From: Fischerella sp. PCC 9431
Lineage (GTDB): Bacteria > Cyanobacteriota > Cyanobacteriia > Cyanobacteriales > Nostocaceae
Assembly (NCBI RefSeq): GCF_000447295.1
Contig: NZ_KE650771.1
Coordinates: forward strand, 4,416,282 to 4,480,281
DNA: 64,000 nucleotides
Direction of reading: 5' to 3'
Program-made: the position numbers and the translations under genes
Part shown: piece after piece, positions 54,193 through 62,836 of the stretch
How the letters are laid out: every line of letters begins with the position of its first letter
How positions within the stretch are numbered: the first letter of the stretch is position 1
The notes under the pieces: model-generated
Seen by the model: only the letters and a program-made list of their open reading frames with translations
Told to the model about the DNA's origin: nothing
Databases searched by the model: none

Positions 54193-56391
54193 TTACAACT
54201 TCGGCAGTATTTCTGGTAGTAAATGACCAGGTACTTTAGATAAAGCCAGGTTTTGTCCTTGTATTCCTAACTCATTATGAAAAGCGCGAATAGTTTTCAC
54301 TACATAATTAAATGTAGTTTGGTAAGCTTCGGGTTTTTGAGTTAATCCATTTAATGCTTGTAAATGATTATCCAACGCTGATTCTAAATGTTGAGAACGT
54401 GCAGTTTTATCACCATTCAAAAATTGGTCTGTTGCCAGATTATAATGTGCTAAACCTAAGTTATTATGAGTTGCAAAAATATCAAAACTTAAAGCAGCAC
54501 CATTCAAAGAGTGAGCAAGAGATAGAGATTCTTCATAAGCATTGATGCACAGTTCTAAAAACTTTTGTCGTTCTTCTTTGGTTATTTGTGGCTGGTTGGA
54601 CAAGTGCCAGTAAGCAGTACCCAAATTATTTTGTGTGGCAGCGCAAGCGGCAGGAACATGTGCTGGTGTACGATATTTCAAAGCTTCTCCATAGGCATCC
54701 ACAGCAAGTTGCAGATTCGCCCCTGGATTTTCGTACTGCGCTAAATTCCAATGAGCAGTACCAATATTGTTTTGAATCATGCCATATTTCAGGGGTTCCT
54801 GTTCTGGGTTGTAGTAGGCTAAGGCAAGACTGTAAGCAACGATCGCATTCTTTAAATGCTCCATTGGTTGATTGTATTGCGCCAAATGCCAGTAAGCAGT
54901 ACCCAAGTTATTCTGAGTTGCAGCATACTTTAATGGTTCCATCTCGGCGGTACGGAAATTAAGTGCTTCTCGATAAGCAGCAACCGCTTTTTGCCAGTTT
55001 TCCCCAGCGTGAGAAAAACGTGCTAAGTCACCATAAGCAGTCCCCAGATTATTTTGTACACGTGCATAAGTTTCTGGATGGGTTTCAGGTGAAATTAGCT
55101 TTAAAGCTAATTGATAAAATTCTATTCCCTGTTCTATGTAAGATTGTCCTTCTTCAGAATTGGGCGGCGTGCGATATAGCATCCAATAGAGTGTACCCAA
55201 GTCATTCAAAATGTCTGGCACTTGTGGCGAACTTTCATCGTGGGTAATAGCCTCTTGATAGGCCAAAATAGCCACCATTAAGTTCTCTAAGTTAGTTTGT
55301 CCTTGTTCAATGCGGAGGCGATACAAGTTGCCCAGACGATGATAAGCTGCTGCTAGTGTTTCTGGTGCAGCTTTTGTGGAATGTAAAGAGTCTATTTCTT
55401 CTAGAAGTTCCTGTACTTGGACACTCTCATTTTGATTTTGGTCGTGGGCGATCGCACTATTAAGAGTTGCTAGTACTAACTCTGTTAACTCTTTACTAAT
55501 GTGCGATAAACGTGGTGGCTGTGGAGTGTTGCTGATATTAACTTTATCTCTAGCTCTTGCTTCCTCCTCAAATGTTTCTGGTACAAATAATTCTGATTTG
55601 ATTGGTGAAGGATCTTGTGGTTTGTGTCCACGATTTACAGGTGTTTGGATCGCAAAATCAATCTCTTCCACAGGGAAATCGTCACCAGAGACTGCTTCTT
55701 CCCAGGCTACCTGTTCAATATCTCCTACATCTAAGTTTCTAGAACCAGAAAAGCGTTCTGGTGAGTTTTTGGTACGAGTTGTCGGTGTCGGTTCTCCAGC
55801 AAACACAAACACACCAGTACGACAACGCCAAAACTGTGGCGCTGATTGCTGTATGGCGTACAACCAAGGACGCGATACCCACAGTAATAGACTAGATTCA
55901 AGAAAACTACTGGATTCTGGGCTGGATAAATGTTGTTCAGTTAAACGCAAATAGTGCAAAAATAAACGTTGCATTGCCACTGGTTGCTTGGTCAACTGCT
56001 CAACGCCTACAATCTGAAAAGCTGGTACTGGCAGCGATCGTCCAGGATTATCTTTGGATACACCAACAATTGGTGGTGGATAATTCACCAGCCATTGATT
56101 TATTTGTGCGATGGGGTTAGGGTCACTTAAATTCAACCTCAGAGTCACTAATCGTGGATAGGCTGGTGTGCTAGCTTCCTGTGTATTTGATGGTTGATAC
56201 AGCACTTGCCCCACTGGATAGGCCAAAGTTGAATGCAAACGTGCTGCTACCTGATTTCTCAGGGTTAAATCATCACATACCGCTACCAAAATTTGTCGCC
56301 GCAAACCAAGACTGAGGGCAACTTTTAGACGGTGGTATACTTGGCGATTCCACGCAAATTTATCCGAATGTGCAGTATCATTCACGCTCAT
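54193..56391 (-). CDS. Large TPR protein with N-terminal unknown domain
   Basis: A 732-residue protein. Residues ~1-235 form a domain of unknown function (HRLKVALSLGLRRQILVAVC; LFLHYLRLTEQHLSSPESSS; GVFVFAGEPTPT) that resembles an ATPase or nucleotide-binding fold by its alternation but lacks a Walker A motif. Residues ~330-730 are longer ~44-residue TPR-like repeats of the NNLGTAYWHLAQY type. A proline/acid-rich linker at ~236-300 joins the two. It is probably a signalling or assembly scaffold; no partner gene adjoins. Confidence 0.8.
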   Translation of the reverse strand: MSVNDTAHSDKFAWNRQVYHRLKVALSLGLRRQILVAVCDDLTLRNQVAARLHSTLAYPVGQVLYQPSNTQEASTPAYPRLVTLRLNLSDPNPIAQINQWLVNYPPPIVGVSKDNPGRSLPVPAFQIVGVEQLTKQPVAMQRLFLHYLRLTEQHLSSPESSSFLESSLLLWVSRPWLYAIQQSAPQFWRCRTGVFVFAGEPTPTTRTKNSPERFSGSRNLDVGDIEQVAWEEAVSGDDFPVEEIDFAIQTPVNRGHKPQDPSPIKSELFVPETFEEEARARDKVNISNTPQPPRLSHISKELTELVLATLNSAIAHDQNQNESVQVQELLEEIDSLHSTKAAPETLAAAYHRLGNLYRLRIEQGQTNLENLMVAILAYQEAITHDESSPQVPDILNDLGTLYWMLYRTPPNSEEGQSYIEQGIEFYQLALKLISPETHPETYARVQNNLGTAYGDLARFSHAGENWQKAVAAYREALNFRTAEMEPLKYAATQNNLGTAYWHLAQYNQPMEHLKNAIVAYSLALAYYNPEQEPLKYGMIQNNIGTAHWNLAQYENPGANLQLAVDAYGEALKYRTPAHVPAACAATQNNLGTAYWHLSNQPQITKEERQKFLELCINAYEESLSLAHSLNGAALSFDIFATHNNLGLAHYNLATDQFLNGDKTARSQHLESALDNHLQALNGLTQKPEAYQTTFNYVVKTIRAFHNELGIQGQNLALSKVPGHLLPEILPKL

Positions 56392-56650
56392 GGTGGCTAA
56401 GGAGCCGAAACGCAGTGTACATCCCTTTTAAGGGCATATGTAAGCAGTCTGTGTATCTAACTATGACTACGATTTTCAAGTAGTTATTGCTCTGCTCAGG
56501 ATAAATCAAGGTTTGAAATAAGAATAGAGGAGTTGTATACTATTATACTTATAATTTGCACTTATTTTTTTGCATAAAATAGCGATAACTTGGTAATGAA
56601 GGGCAAATTTCTCGATCTATCACCCTTGATCTCTATCTTAAAGATTAGAC
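56392..56650. other. Spacer before psb34 terminator
   Basis: About 260 bp, divergent-free: the TPR gene starts at 56391 on the minus strand, so its promoter lies here. AT-rich; no gene or repeat recognised. Confidence 0.5.
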
Positions 56651-56684
56651 AAAAAAACCAGGTTTCCAAAAATTTAGAAACCTG
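56651..56684 (-). terminator. Intrinsic terminator of psb34
   Basis: On the minus strand, CAGGTTTC (loop TAAATTTTTG) GAAACCTG is followed by GTTTTTTT. It lies about 40 bp past the psb34 stop and fits a rho-independent terminator well. Confidence 0.9.
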
Positions 56685-56725
56685 AATAATTGTAAAATAA
56701 AATTGATTTGTAAAAGCGATTTTGA

Positions 56726-56905
56726 TTAACTAAGATTAGAAACGGAGAAGGCAACAAATATCAAACCACTGACCAGAAGTATTCCCACAACTCCTAGAAT
56801 TAGATAATTACGCTTTTGCTGGGCTGTAGGAGGCTCTGCTTGGTAAACTTTGGGTTCACGGGCGAAATTGTTGAGGCGACCGCCTTCTTCAGTCGTGTAG
56901 GGCAT
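56726..56905 (-). CDS. psb34: Photosystem II assembly protein Psb34
   Basis: A 59-residue single-span protein: MPYTTEEGGRLNNFAREPKV, then YQAEPPTAQQKRNYLILGVV and a transmembrane helix to FSVSNLS. This matches Psb34, an HLIP-like protein that binds the CP47 side of photosystem II assembly intermediates. The start has AAGGAATT upstream. Its length (56-59 residues) is standard and a terminator follows directly, so it is a monocistronic gene. Confidence 0.9.
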   Translation of the reverse strand: MPYTTEEGGRLNNFAREPKVYQAEPPTAQQKRNYLILGVVGILLVSGLIFVAFSVSNLS

Positions 56906-56989
56906 GAATAAATTCCTTACGCTGCTTATTCATTTTATGTTACATAAATGCAATATCCCACTCTTCTCATTAGAGATAATTCGTTACAA

Positions 56990-57153
56990 AAGGGAACGGG
57001 GATCGGGGATCGGGGATTAGGGATCGCGAAGAGACTTGTTAAAAAATTCTCCCTTGTCTCCCTTGTCCCCAATCCCCGATCCCCAATCCCCGATCCCCAA
57101 TCCCCGATCCCCAATCCCCGATCCCCGATCCCCGATCCCCGATCCCCGTTCCC
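56990..57153. repeat. Inverted GGGGATC / CCCCGAT heptamer arrays abutting thiOG
   Basis: Left arm GGGGATC-GGGGATC-GGGGATT (56994-57025); right arm 12 heptamers of CCCCAAT and CCCCGAT, strictly alternating for the first eight, then four CCCCGAT/CCCCGTT (57067-57153). The two arms are complementary and could form a long hairpin. The right arm runs directly into the thiOG stop codon. Same units as 43446-43560. Confidence 0.92.
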
Positions 57154-59225
57154 TAATTTGTAATTGTTCCAGTCATTGGTGAAGAGGCGCTGGCATAGTC
57201 TTTGATGGGCATCCTGCCAGCTATATAGGCTATGCGACCAGCAGTGGTTGCCAGATTCATGGCGCGTGCCATTAGGGGTGGGTTTTTTGCCAAGGCGATC
57301 GCACTGTTAATCAACAAGGCATCCGCACCCATTTCCATTGCTTGGGCTGCTTGGGATGGCGCACCAATACCAGCATCCACCACTACAGGAACGTTGGCAT
57401 TTTCGATAATGATTTGAATGTTAGCAGTTGTTTTTAATCCCTGACCGGAACCAATCGGTGAAGCCAGAGGCATTACTGTTGCACAGCCGACTTCTTCCAA
57501 ACGCTTGGCTAGCATGGGGTCAGCATTAATATAAGGTAAAACCGCAAAGCCTTCTTTTACCAATTGTTCTGCTGCTTGTAGAGTGCCAATCGGGTCTGGT
57601 AATAAATATTTAGAGTCGGGAATTACTTCTAATTTGACAAAATTATTATCTTCCTGTCCCAAAAGTTTTGCCATTTCTCGCCCCAATCGGGCAACACGAA
57701 TAGCTTCTTCGGCGGTTTTGCAGCCAGCAGTATTCGGTAGCATCCAAATTTTTGTCCAGTCTAGCGCTTCGGCTAAACCTTCGTGTCCGGGCGCATGAGT
57801 TTGTACTCGTCTGACTGCGACAGTCACAATTTGACAACCACTTTCCACTACACTTTGCTGCATTTCCTCAATGCTGCGATATTTACCAGTTCCCGTCATC
57901 AAGCGGGAGGTGAAAGTTTTGCCAGCGATGACGAGGGGTGTGTCAGCAATGGTAGGGGTCGGTTGGGAAATCTGCCCGTAGGATAGTGGTGAAGGCGAAT
58001 GAGTAAGCATAACAGAGGAGGTAGATGATTGGTTCTGAAAGCGCGAGTAATGAAAATGCGACAGAAGAGGGTCAGATTTTTGTTCCCAAATCAAATCAGC
58101 AATTAATGCTGCTGTGATGGGTGCAAGCAGAATCCCATTACGGTAGTGTCCAGTAGCAAAGGTGAGGTTTTGACAAGGGCTATTTCCCAATATTGGTAAC
58201 TCATCGGGGGTAGCAGGACGGAATCCCCACCATAATTCTTCTATGGGATAATTCTGGATTTGAGGATATAAACGGATGGCTTGTTGTAGTAAAGTTTGAA
58301 TGCCTGCTGGTGTGTTTTGGGGAGTAAAGCCTACATCTTCGACGGTAGCACCAATAATAATTCGCCGATCGCGCCTTGGCACTATATAAATATCATCACC
58401 AAATAAAACTCGTGTTAGGGACAATTCCGCGATCGCTTCTGGTACACGCACACTCAACATTTGTCCTTTGGTCGGACGTACAGGTAAGGGAAACAACTGA
58501 TTAGTCCAAGCGCCTGTAGCTAAAACATAGTGTTCGGCACGCAAAATTCCAGCATTGGTTTGAACTCCTGCAACTTGCCCTTGCTGCTGCAAAATGCCTT
58601 CTACTGCTGTTCCTTCTTTGAGTTCTACACCCAAAGATTGCGCTGCACCCAGCAGTGCTTTTGCCAAGGCTCGATTGTCTACTTGAGCATCTTCAGGATA
58701 CCACCAACCACCAGTGACTTTTTCTCCTAAACCTGCTTGATATTGGTGAATAGTTTCTTTGTCTAACCAGTAAGCTGTTTGAGAAGACGCAGGAAGAGCA
58801 AGAGGCGTTGACACTTGTGAAGACGCGGGGACACGGAGAGAAGCAGACGCGGCGAATGTATCAACAATCATCTCCTTATCCCCGCGTCTCCGCGTCAGAG
58901 TATCTCCTTGTCCAGAGTGTCCCCCATCCTCTTCATAGACTGGCGCTAAAATACCACAAGGCCAGTAACCAGGATTGACACCGGTGAGTTGTTCTAATTT
59001 GTACGCCCACTCAGGATAAATAGAACGCGATCGCCAACATAATTCTTGCATTGCTTGATTGGAGATGTTTTCGGCATCCGGTGCTAACATCCCAGCAGCA
59101 GCATGTGTAGCGGCTGCGTGGAAGTCACGACTAGTCACGATGACTTTCGCGCCACGCAGTTTCAATTCAACGGCGATCGCTAAACCGATGATACCGCCAC
59201 CAATAATTAAAACATCGTTAGTCAT
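57153..59225 (-). CDS. thiOG: Bifunctional glycine oxidase / thiazole synthase (ThiO-ThiG fusion)
   Basis: A 690-residue fusion known in cyanobacteria. ThiO (FAD glycine oxidase, ~1-400): [49 protein letters not shown] and [17 protein letters not shown]. ThiG (~430-690): [36 protein letters not shown], the Schiff-base Lys region [15 protein letters not shown] and [20 protein letters not shown]. It makes dehydroglycine and forms thiazole phosphate for thiamine. Residues ~101-149 are a low-complexity insert ([25 protein letters not shown]) encoded by repeat DNA. No TPP riboswitch was recognised upstream. Confidence 0.94.
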   Translation of the reverse strand: MTNDVLIIGGGIIGLAIAVELKLRGAKVIVTSRDFHAAATHAAAGMLAPDAENISNQAMQELCWRSRSIYPEWAYKLEQLTGVNPGYWPCGILAPVYEEDGGHSGQGDTLTRRRGDKEMIVDTFAASASLRVPASSQVSTPLALPASSQTAYWLDKETIHQYQAGLGEKVTGGWWYPEDAQVDNRALAKALLGAAQSLGVELKEGTAVEGILQQQGQVAGVQTNAGILRAEHYVLATGAWTNQLFPLPVRPTKGQMLSVRVPEAIAELSLTRVLFGDDIYIVPRRDRRIIIGATVEDVGFTPQNTPAGIQTLLQQAIRLYPQIQNYPIEELWWGFRPATPDELPILGNSPCQNLTFATGHYRNGILLAPITAALIADLIWEQKSDPLLSHFHYSRFQNQSSTSSVMLTHSPSPLSYGQISQPTPTIADTPLVIAGKTFTSRLMTGTGKYRSIEEMQQSVVESGCQIVTVAVRRVQTHAPGHEGLAEALDWTKIWMLPNTAGCKTAEEAIRVARLGREMAKLLGQEDNNFVKLEVIPDSKYLLPDPIGTLQAAEQLVKEGFAVLPYINADPMLAKRLEEVGCATVMPLASPIGSGQGLKTTANIQIIIENANVPVVVDAGIGAPSQAAQAMEMGADALLINSAIALAKNPPLMARAMNLATTAGRIAYIAGRMPIKDYASASSPMTGTITN

Positions 59226-59226
59226 T

Positions 59227-59293
59227 AGTCAAGAGTCCATAGTCAAGAGTCCATAGTCAAGAGTCCATAGTCAAGAGTCCATAGTCAAGAGTA
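59227..59293. repeat. 14-bp tandem repeat upstream of thiOG
   Basis: Four and a half copies of AGTCAAGAGTCCAT (two fused heptamers) right after the thiOG ATG-proximal end. Related heptamers (ACTCATA, AACTGTT) continue to 59380. Confidence 0.85.
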
Positions 59294-59392
59294 ATGGCTA
59301 TCAACAATTGACAATTGACTATATAATTCCTAACTCATAATTGGTAACTCATAACTAGTAACTCATAACTGTTAATTGATGATCACAAACCA

Positions 59393-59743
59393 CTACCACA
59401 AAGCACGAATTGGTTCGTTATTATTAGTATCATTTGATTGAGTATCGTCTGTGGTGGTTGTACTTGAATTGTCTTGAGCTGTTGTTGTTGTGTCAATCAT
59501 GGTATCGCTCAATGTGTCATCAGTGGCGTTGTTCTGAGCAACACTGGTTTTGTTGGTTCTGGTGGGAGTTCTACCAGTCGCAGTGCTATTGACATTGATA
59601 TTAGCGGGGAGAACTTTTGATGTTTTGCCTCCTGGGGCTTGAGCAGTATTTTGTCCGCCCATTGGAAAGCTAATCCCCAGTAACGTACCTAGTAAAATTG
59701 CCAAACCTCCAGCCATCAAAATGAGTGGTGTCCATCTACCCAT
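59393..59743 (-). CDS. Hypothetical membrane-anchored Thr/Asn-rich protein
   Basis: A 116-residue protein with one N-terminal helix (LILMAGGLAILLGTLLGISF) and a disordered Ser/Thr/Asn/Asp-rich remainder with TTTTAQDNSS and TTTTDDTQSND runs. The end EPIRALW is conserved-looking. It is probably anchored in the inner membrane. The gene lies 16 bp after the ferredoxin pseudogene, and its ribosome site (AAGGAG) is in the pseudogene's tail, so the two were one operon. Unknown function. Confidence 0.65.
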   Translation of the reverse strand: MGRWTPLILMAGGLAILLGTLLGISFPMGGQNTAQAPGGKTSKVLPANINVNSTATGRTPTRTNKTSVAQNNATDDTLSDTMIDTTTTAQDNSSTTTTDDTQSNDTNNNEPIRALW

Positions 59744-59758
59744 ATTTTTTTCTCCTTT

Positions 59759-60095
59759 TTAACCTTTTGGTGTCCAGACTACTTGAGAACCTTCTCCCCA
59801 GAATCCATCAACTTTAGTAAATTTGACATCTCCTAAAAGCTGAGTTTGACAAGCTAAACCCAAATCAATTGGCTGATCATGAGTAGGCAGTGAGTACCAC
59901 CTTTGTTTTCGCCAATTAGCTTGGTGCAAATTAACCTTCTACTTGCACTTGCAAAGAACAACTATCGATTAAGGGACAGTTAATCACCTTAGCACCGCTA
60001 TTGTAGAGGTCAATACCATTTTGCAGCAAAATTTTCCGCACATTGGTTCCGCGCATACACTCACTAGTTTTACCTTGAGCTAGCACCCTGGGCAT
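59759..60095 (-). pseudogene. Frameshifted [2Fe-2S] ferredoxin-like gene
   Basis: Frame one from ATG 60095: MPRVLAQGKTSECMRGTNVR, ... AKVINCPLIDSCSLQVQVEG, stop at 59931. A second frame resumes at once (KVNLHQANWRKQRWYSLPTH) and ends ...TQLLGDVKFTKVDGFWGEG to SQVVWTPKG and a stop at 59759. Together they match a ferredoxin family protein with Cys ligands in the pattern CxGIGSCGTC; here that block is damaged (CPLIDSCSLQ, the third Cys lost) and a one-base shift splits the frame. The downstream 116-residue gene seems its former partner. Confidence 0.8.
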
Positions 60096-60514
60096 TACAG
60101 ATCAATACACAACTTTTAGGTTGTATTGTAACAATTTATTTCTGATACAGAAAAAACTATCTCCCAATCTTATTTTAGTTATGAAACAATCACAATCATA
60201 TGCTTAAGGATAAGTTTAGAAATCATTTGATATTGTCATATTATTATGGTTTTGAAAAACACTGAAGTGGCTGTGCTGTTGGGAATACAGACTTTTTGAT
60301 TTCCATGTTTTCTAGATTTGCAGTTGAGAGCATCAACGTCACTATGCGTGGTCAGAGTTTCATGAGTATAGTGTTATCACAAATGACTTTGAAATATAGC
60401 TGTTACTAACTGCGAGAAGCCACAAGCCCATAAACTCCTAATTTTCTTGACAATTCAATATCCTGACATATATTTTCTCTATTCTATTCTGTAGTCTGAA
60501 CAACTCCTCATTTT
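60096..60514. other. Spacer upstream of cimA
   Basis: About 420 bp, AT-rich, no gene or repeat recognised beyond short AT tracts. It carries the cimA promoter and the promoter of the former ferredoxin gene. Confidence 0.5.
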
Positions 60515-62128
60515 ATGAGCGCTAACTCTTTACCTCAACTTTGGATCTATGACACTACACTTCGAGATGGTACTCAACGCGAAGGGCTATCTGTATCCAT
60601 AGAAGATAAGTTACGTATTGCTAGAAGACTTGACCAACTAGGTATTCCCTTCATCGAAGGTGGTTGGCCCGGTGCCAATCCTAAAGATGTACAGTTTTTT
60701 TGGCAATTGCAGGAAGAACCGCTCAAACAAGCTGAAATAGTAGCTTTTTGTTCAACTCGACGCCCGAACACAACAGTGGCTTCTGAGCCAATACTCCAAG
60801 CTGTTCTCGCTGCTGGCACTCGTTGGGTGACAATTTTTGGTAAGTCTTGGGATTTACATGTCACAGAAGGACTCAAGACTACTTTAGCTGAAAATTTGGC
60901 GATGATTGGCGATACGATTGAGTACTTGCGCGCTCAAGGACGTTGTGTGATCTACGATGCCGAACACTGGTTTGATGGTTATAAGCACAATCGGGATTAT
61001 GCTTTACAAACATTAGAAACTGCGATCGCATCTGGGGCTGAGTGGTTAGTTTTATGTGACACTAATGGTGGAACCTTACCACATGAAATTACGCAAATTA
61101 TTACTGATATAGTTAAAGTTATACCCAGTGGAACAAAATTAGGCATCCATACTCATAATGATTCGGATACAGCAGTCGCCAACGCTTTAGCCGCAGTCAT
61201 GACAGGTATCAGGATGGTACAGGGTACAGTCAATGGTTATGGCGAACGTTGTGGTAATGCCAATCTCTGTTCCCTTATTCCTAATTTACAACTCAAGCTA
61301 GGATTTCAATGTATAGAAGAGAACCAAATCTCACAATTGACAGAAACTAGTCGTTTTGTTAGTGAAGTAGTTAATCTTGCTCCTGATGAACATGCACCAT
61401 TTGTTGGTAGGTCAGCATTTGCTCACAAAGGTGGTATCCATGTATCAGCAGTAGAACGTAATCCGCTCACTTACGAACATATCCAACCACAACAAATTGG
61501 TAATTGTCGCCGAATCGTCATTTCCGAGCAATCGGGAGTTAGTAATGTTTTAGCAAAAGCCCGCTCGTTTGGAATTGAATTAGATAAAAATGACCCCACA
61601 ACCCGAAAAATCCTTGAACGGTTGAAAGCTTTGGAGAGTGAAGGATACCAATTTGAAGCAGCAGAGGCGAGTTTTGAATTATTGATGCGCCAAGCTTTAG
61701 GAAGTCGGCGGCTATTTTTTGAAATTCGGGGTTTTCAAGTCCACTGTGAGTTAGGACAGGGAGAAGAAGATACTAGCGCCCTAGCTACAGTTAAAGTTGC
61801 CGTAAATGGTAAAAATATTTTGGAAGCAGCAGAAGGTAATGGTCCTGTTGCAGCTTTGGATGCAGCTTTACGTAAGGCTTTAGTGAATTTTTATCCCCAC
61901 ATTGCAGCTTTTGAATTGACAGACTACAAAGTGCGGATTCTCAACGGACATACAGGTACAGCAGCCAAAACCCGCGTCATGGTAGAGTCGGGAAGTGGTC
62001 ATCAACGCTGGACAACAGTAGGAGTTTCCACAAATATTTTAGAAGCTTCCTATCAAGCAGTGGTAGAAGGATTAGAATATGGCTTGTTGCTACATTCACA
62101 AGCAGAAGCAGCAGTCATTCAATTTTAG
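60515..62128 (+). CDS. cimA: Citramalate synthase
   Basis: A 537-residue homocitrate/citramalate-synthase-type enzyme condensing acetyl-CoA with pyruvate for isoleucine made without threonine. DTTLRDGTQREGLSVSIEDK and the metal ligand GIHTHNDSDTAVANALAAV are diagnostic; FEAAEASFELLMRQALG and the C-terminal LeuA-dimer allosteric domain (KVRILNGHTGTAAKTRVMVE) distinguish CimA from LeuA. Cytosolic, alone in its transcription unit. The first ATG is used. Confidence 0.95.
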   Translation: MSANSLPQLWIYDTTLRDGTQREGLSVSIEDKLRIARRLDQLGIPFIEGGWPGANPKDVQFFWQLQEEPLKQAEIVAFCSTRRPNTTVASEPILQAVLAAGTRWVTIFGKSWDLHVTEGLKTTLAENLAMIGDTIEYLRAQGRCVIYDAEHWFDGYKHNRDYALQTLETAIASGAEWLVLCDTNGGTLPHEITQIITDIVKVIPSGTKLGIHTHNDSDTAVANALAAVMTGIRMVQGTVNGYGERCGNANLCSLIPNLQLKLGFQCIEENQISQLTETSRFVSEVVNLAPDEHAPFVGRSAFAHKGGIHVSAVERNPLTYEHIQPQQIGNCRRIVISEQSGVSNVLAKARSFGIELDKNDPTTRKILERLKALESEGYQFEAAEASFELLMRQALGSRRLFFEIRGFQVHCELGQGEEDTSALATVKVAVNGKNILEAAEGNGPVAALDAALRKALVNFYPHIAAFELTDYKVRILNGHTGTAAKTRVMVESGSGHQRWTTVGVSTNILEASYQAVVEGLEYGLLLHSQAEAAVIQF

Positions 62129-62440
62129 ATTTTGGATTTTGGATTAGATCTACTAGTTATTTGGCTGTCATTGCGGATCATTGAACTTTTGAGGAATTTG
62201 AAGCGTAATCCTAAAACTTATCCGCGTCAAAACAAAACTCAAATCAAGAGATCACCTTGATAATTGCTGACTTGCTTGTCACAAGTCTATTGGTTTTGAA
62301 GTGGTTATTGTTTTTCACCCGCAAATTGCCAATTTCAGACCAAATACAGTAAACTCACACACCACACATAAATAATTGGCAATTAATTTTTTATCTGTTA
62401 GTAGACCACCAACTACTAACTGCTAATTACTAAATCATCA
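62129..62440. other. Spacer downstream of cimA
   Basis: 312 bp between convergent genes. TTTTGGATTTTGGATT heptamer-like repeats follow cimA and AACTACTAACTGC occurs near 62405. No structured terminator stands out. Confidence 0.5.
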
Positions 62441-62674
62441 TTACGAGAAACTTTCCCAGGCTTGGGCAACCACTTGACTAAGCCACTGTCGTTGCTGTTT
62501 ATCTAGTAGAGTATCTTCAGCTAGCAATTGCGCTGTTAGTTCCTCCAGCGATTGACCTTGATCACGGACGATTTTGATTACACCTGCGATCGCAGCAGCG
62601 ACTAGTGCTTCATCGACTGGCTTTTGCCTTAAGGCAATAATTTCTTGAGGGTTGTCTGGAATGGGATAATTCAT
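62441..62674 (-). CDS. Small helical protein, hypothetical
   Basis: A 77-residue protein from ATG 62674 (MNYPIPDNPQEIIALRQKPV) with helices DEALVAAAIAGVIKIVRDQG and QSLEELTAQLLAEDTLLDKQ. It resembles the small cyanobacterial proteins that often carry a conserved REL/QRQWL-type end (QQRQWLSQVVAQAWESFS). Function unknown. The longer frame to 62719 would start in AT-rich leader and is not chosen. Confidence 0.65.
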   Translation of the reverse strand: MNYPIPDNPQEIIALRQKPVDEALVAAAIAGVIKIVRDQGQSLEELTAQLLAEDTLLDKQQRQWLSQVVAQAWESFS

Positions 62675-62836
62675 GGCGTGAGGTTTAATGAAATAGAGAA
62701 TGAACAAAAATTTTGACAAAATTTTAAAATTTCTTTATTGAATTTTTATTCAACAAGATAGGGCGGATTTTACCGTAAATCACCCTTGTTTGGAAACTGT
62801 CTTAGTACATATTATTAGCTGGAGATTTGAAAAAGA

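Noticed and set aside
56948-57163. Plus-strand frame with repeated SPIPDP
   Set aside because: It is a translation of the CCCCGAT array, not a gene.
57153-59392. TPP riboswitch for thiOG
   Set aside because: The ~165 bp upstream hold tandem heptamers and lack the TPP box sequences.
59759-60095. Programmed frameshift in the ferredoxin-like gene
   Set aside because: No slippery site or stimulatory structure; the cysteine block is also damaged, which fits decay.
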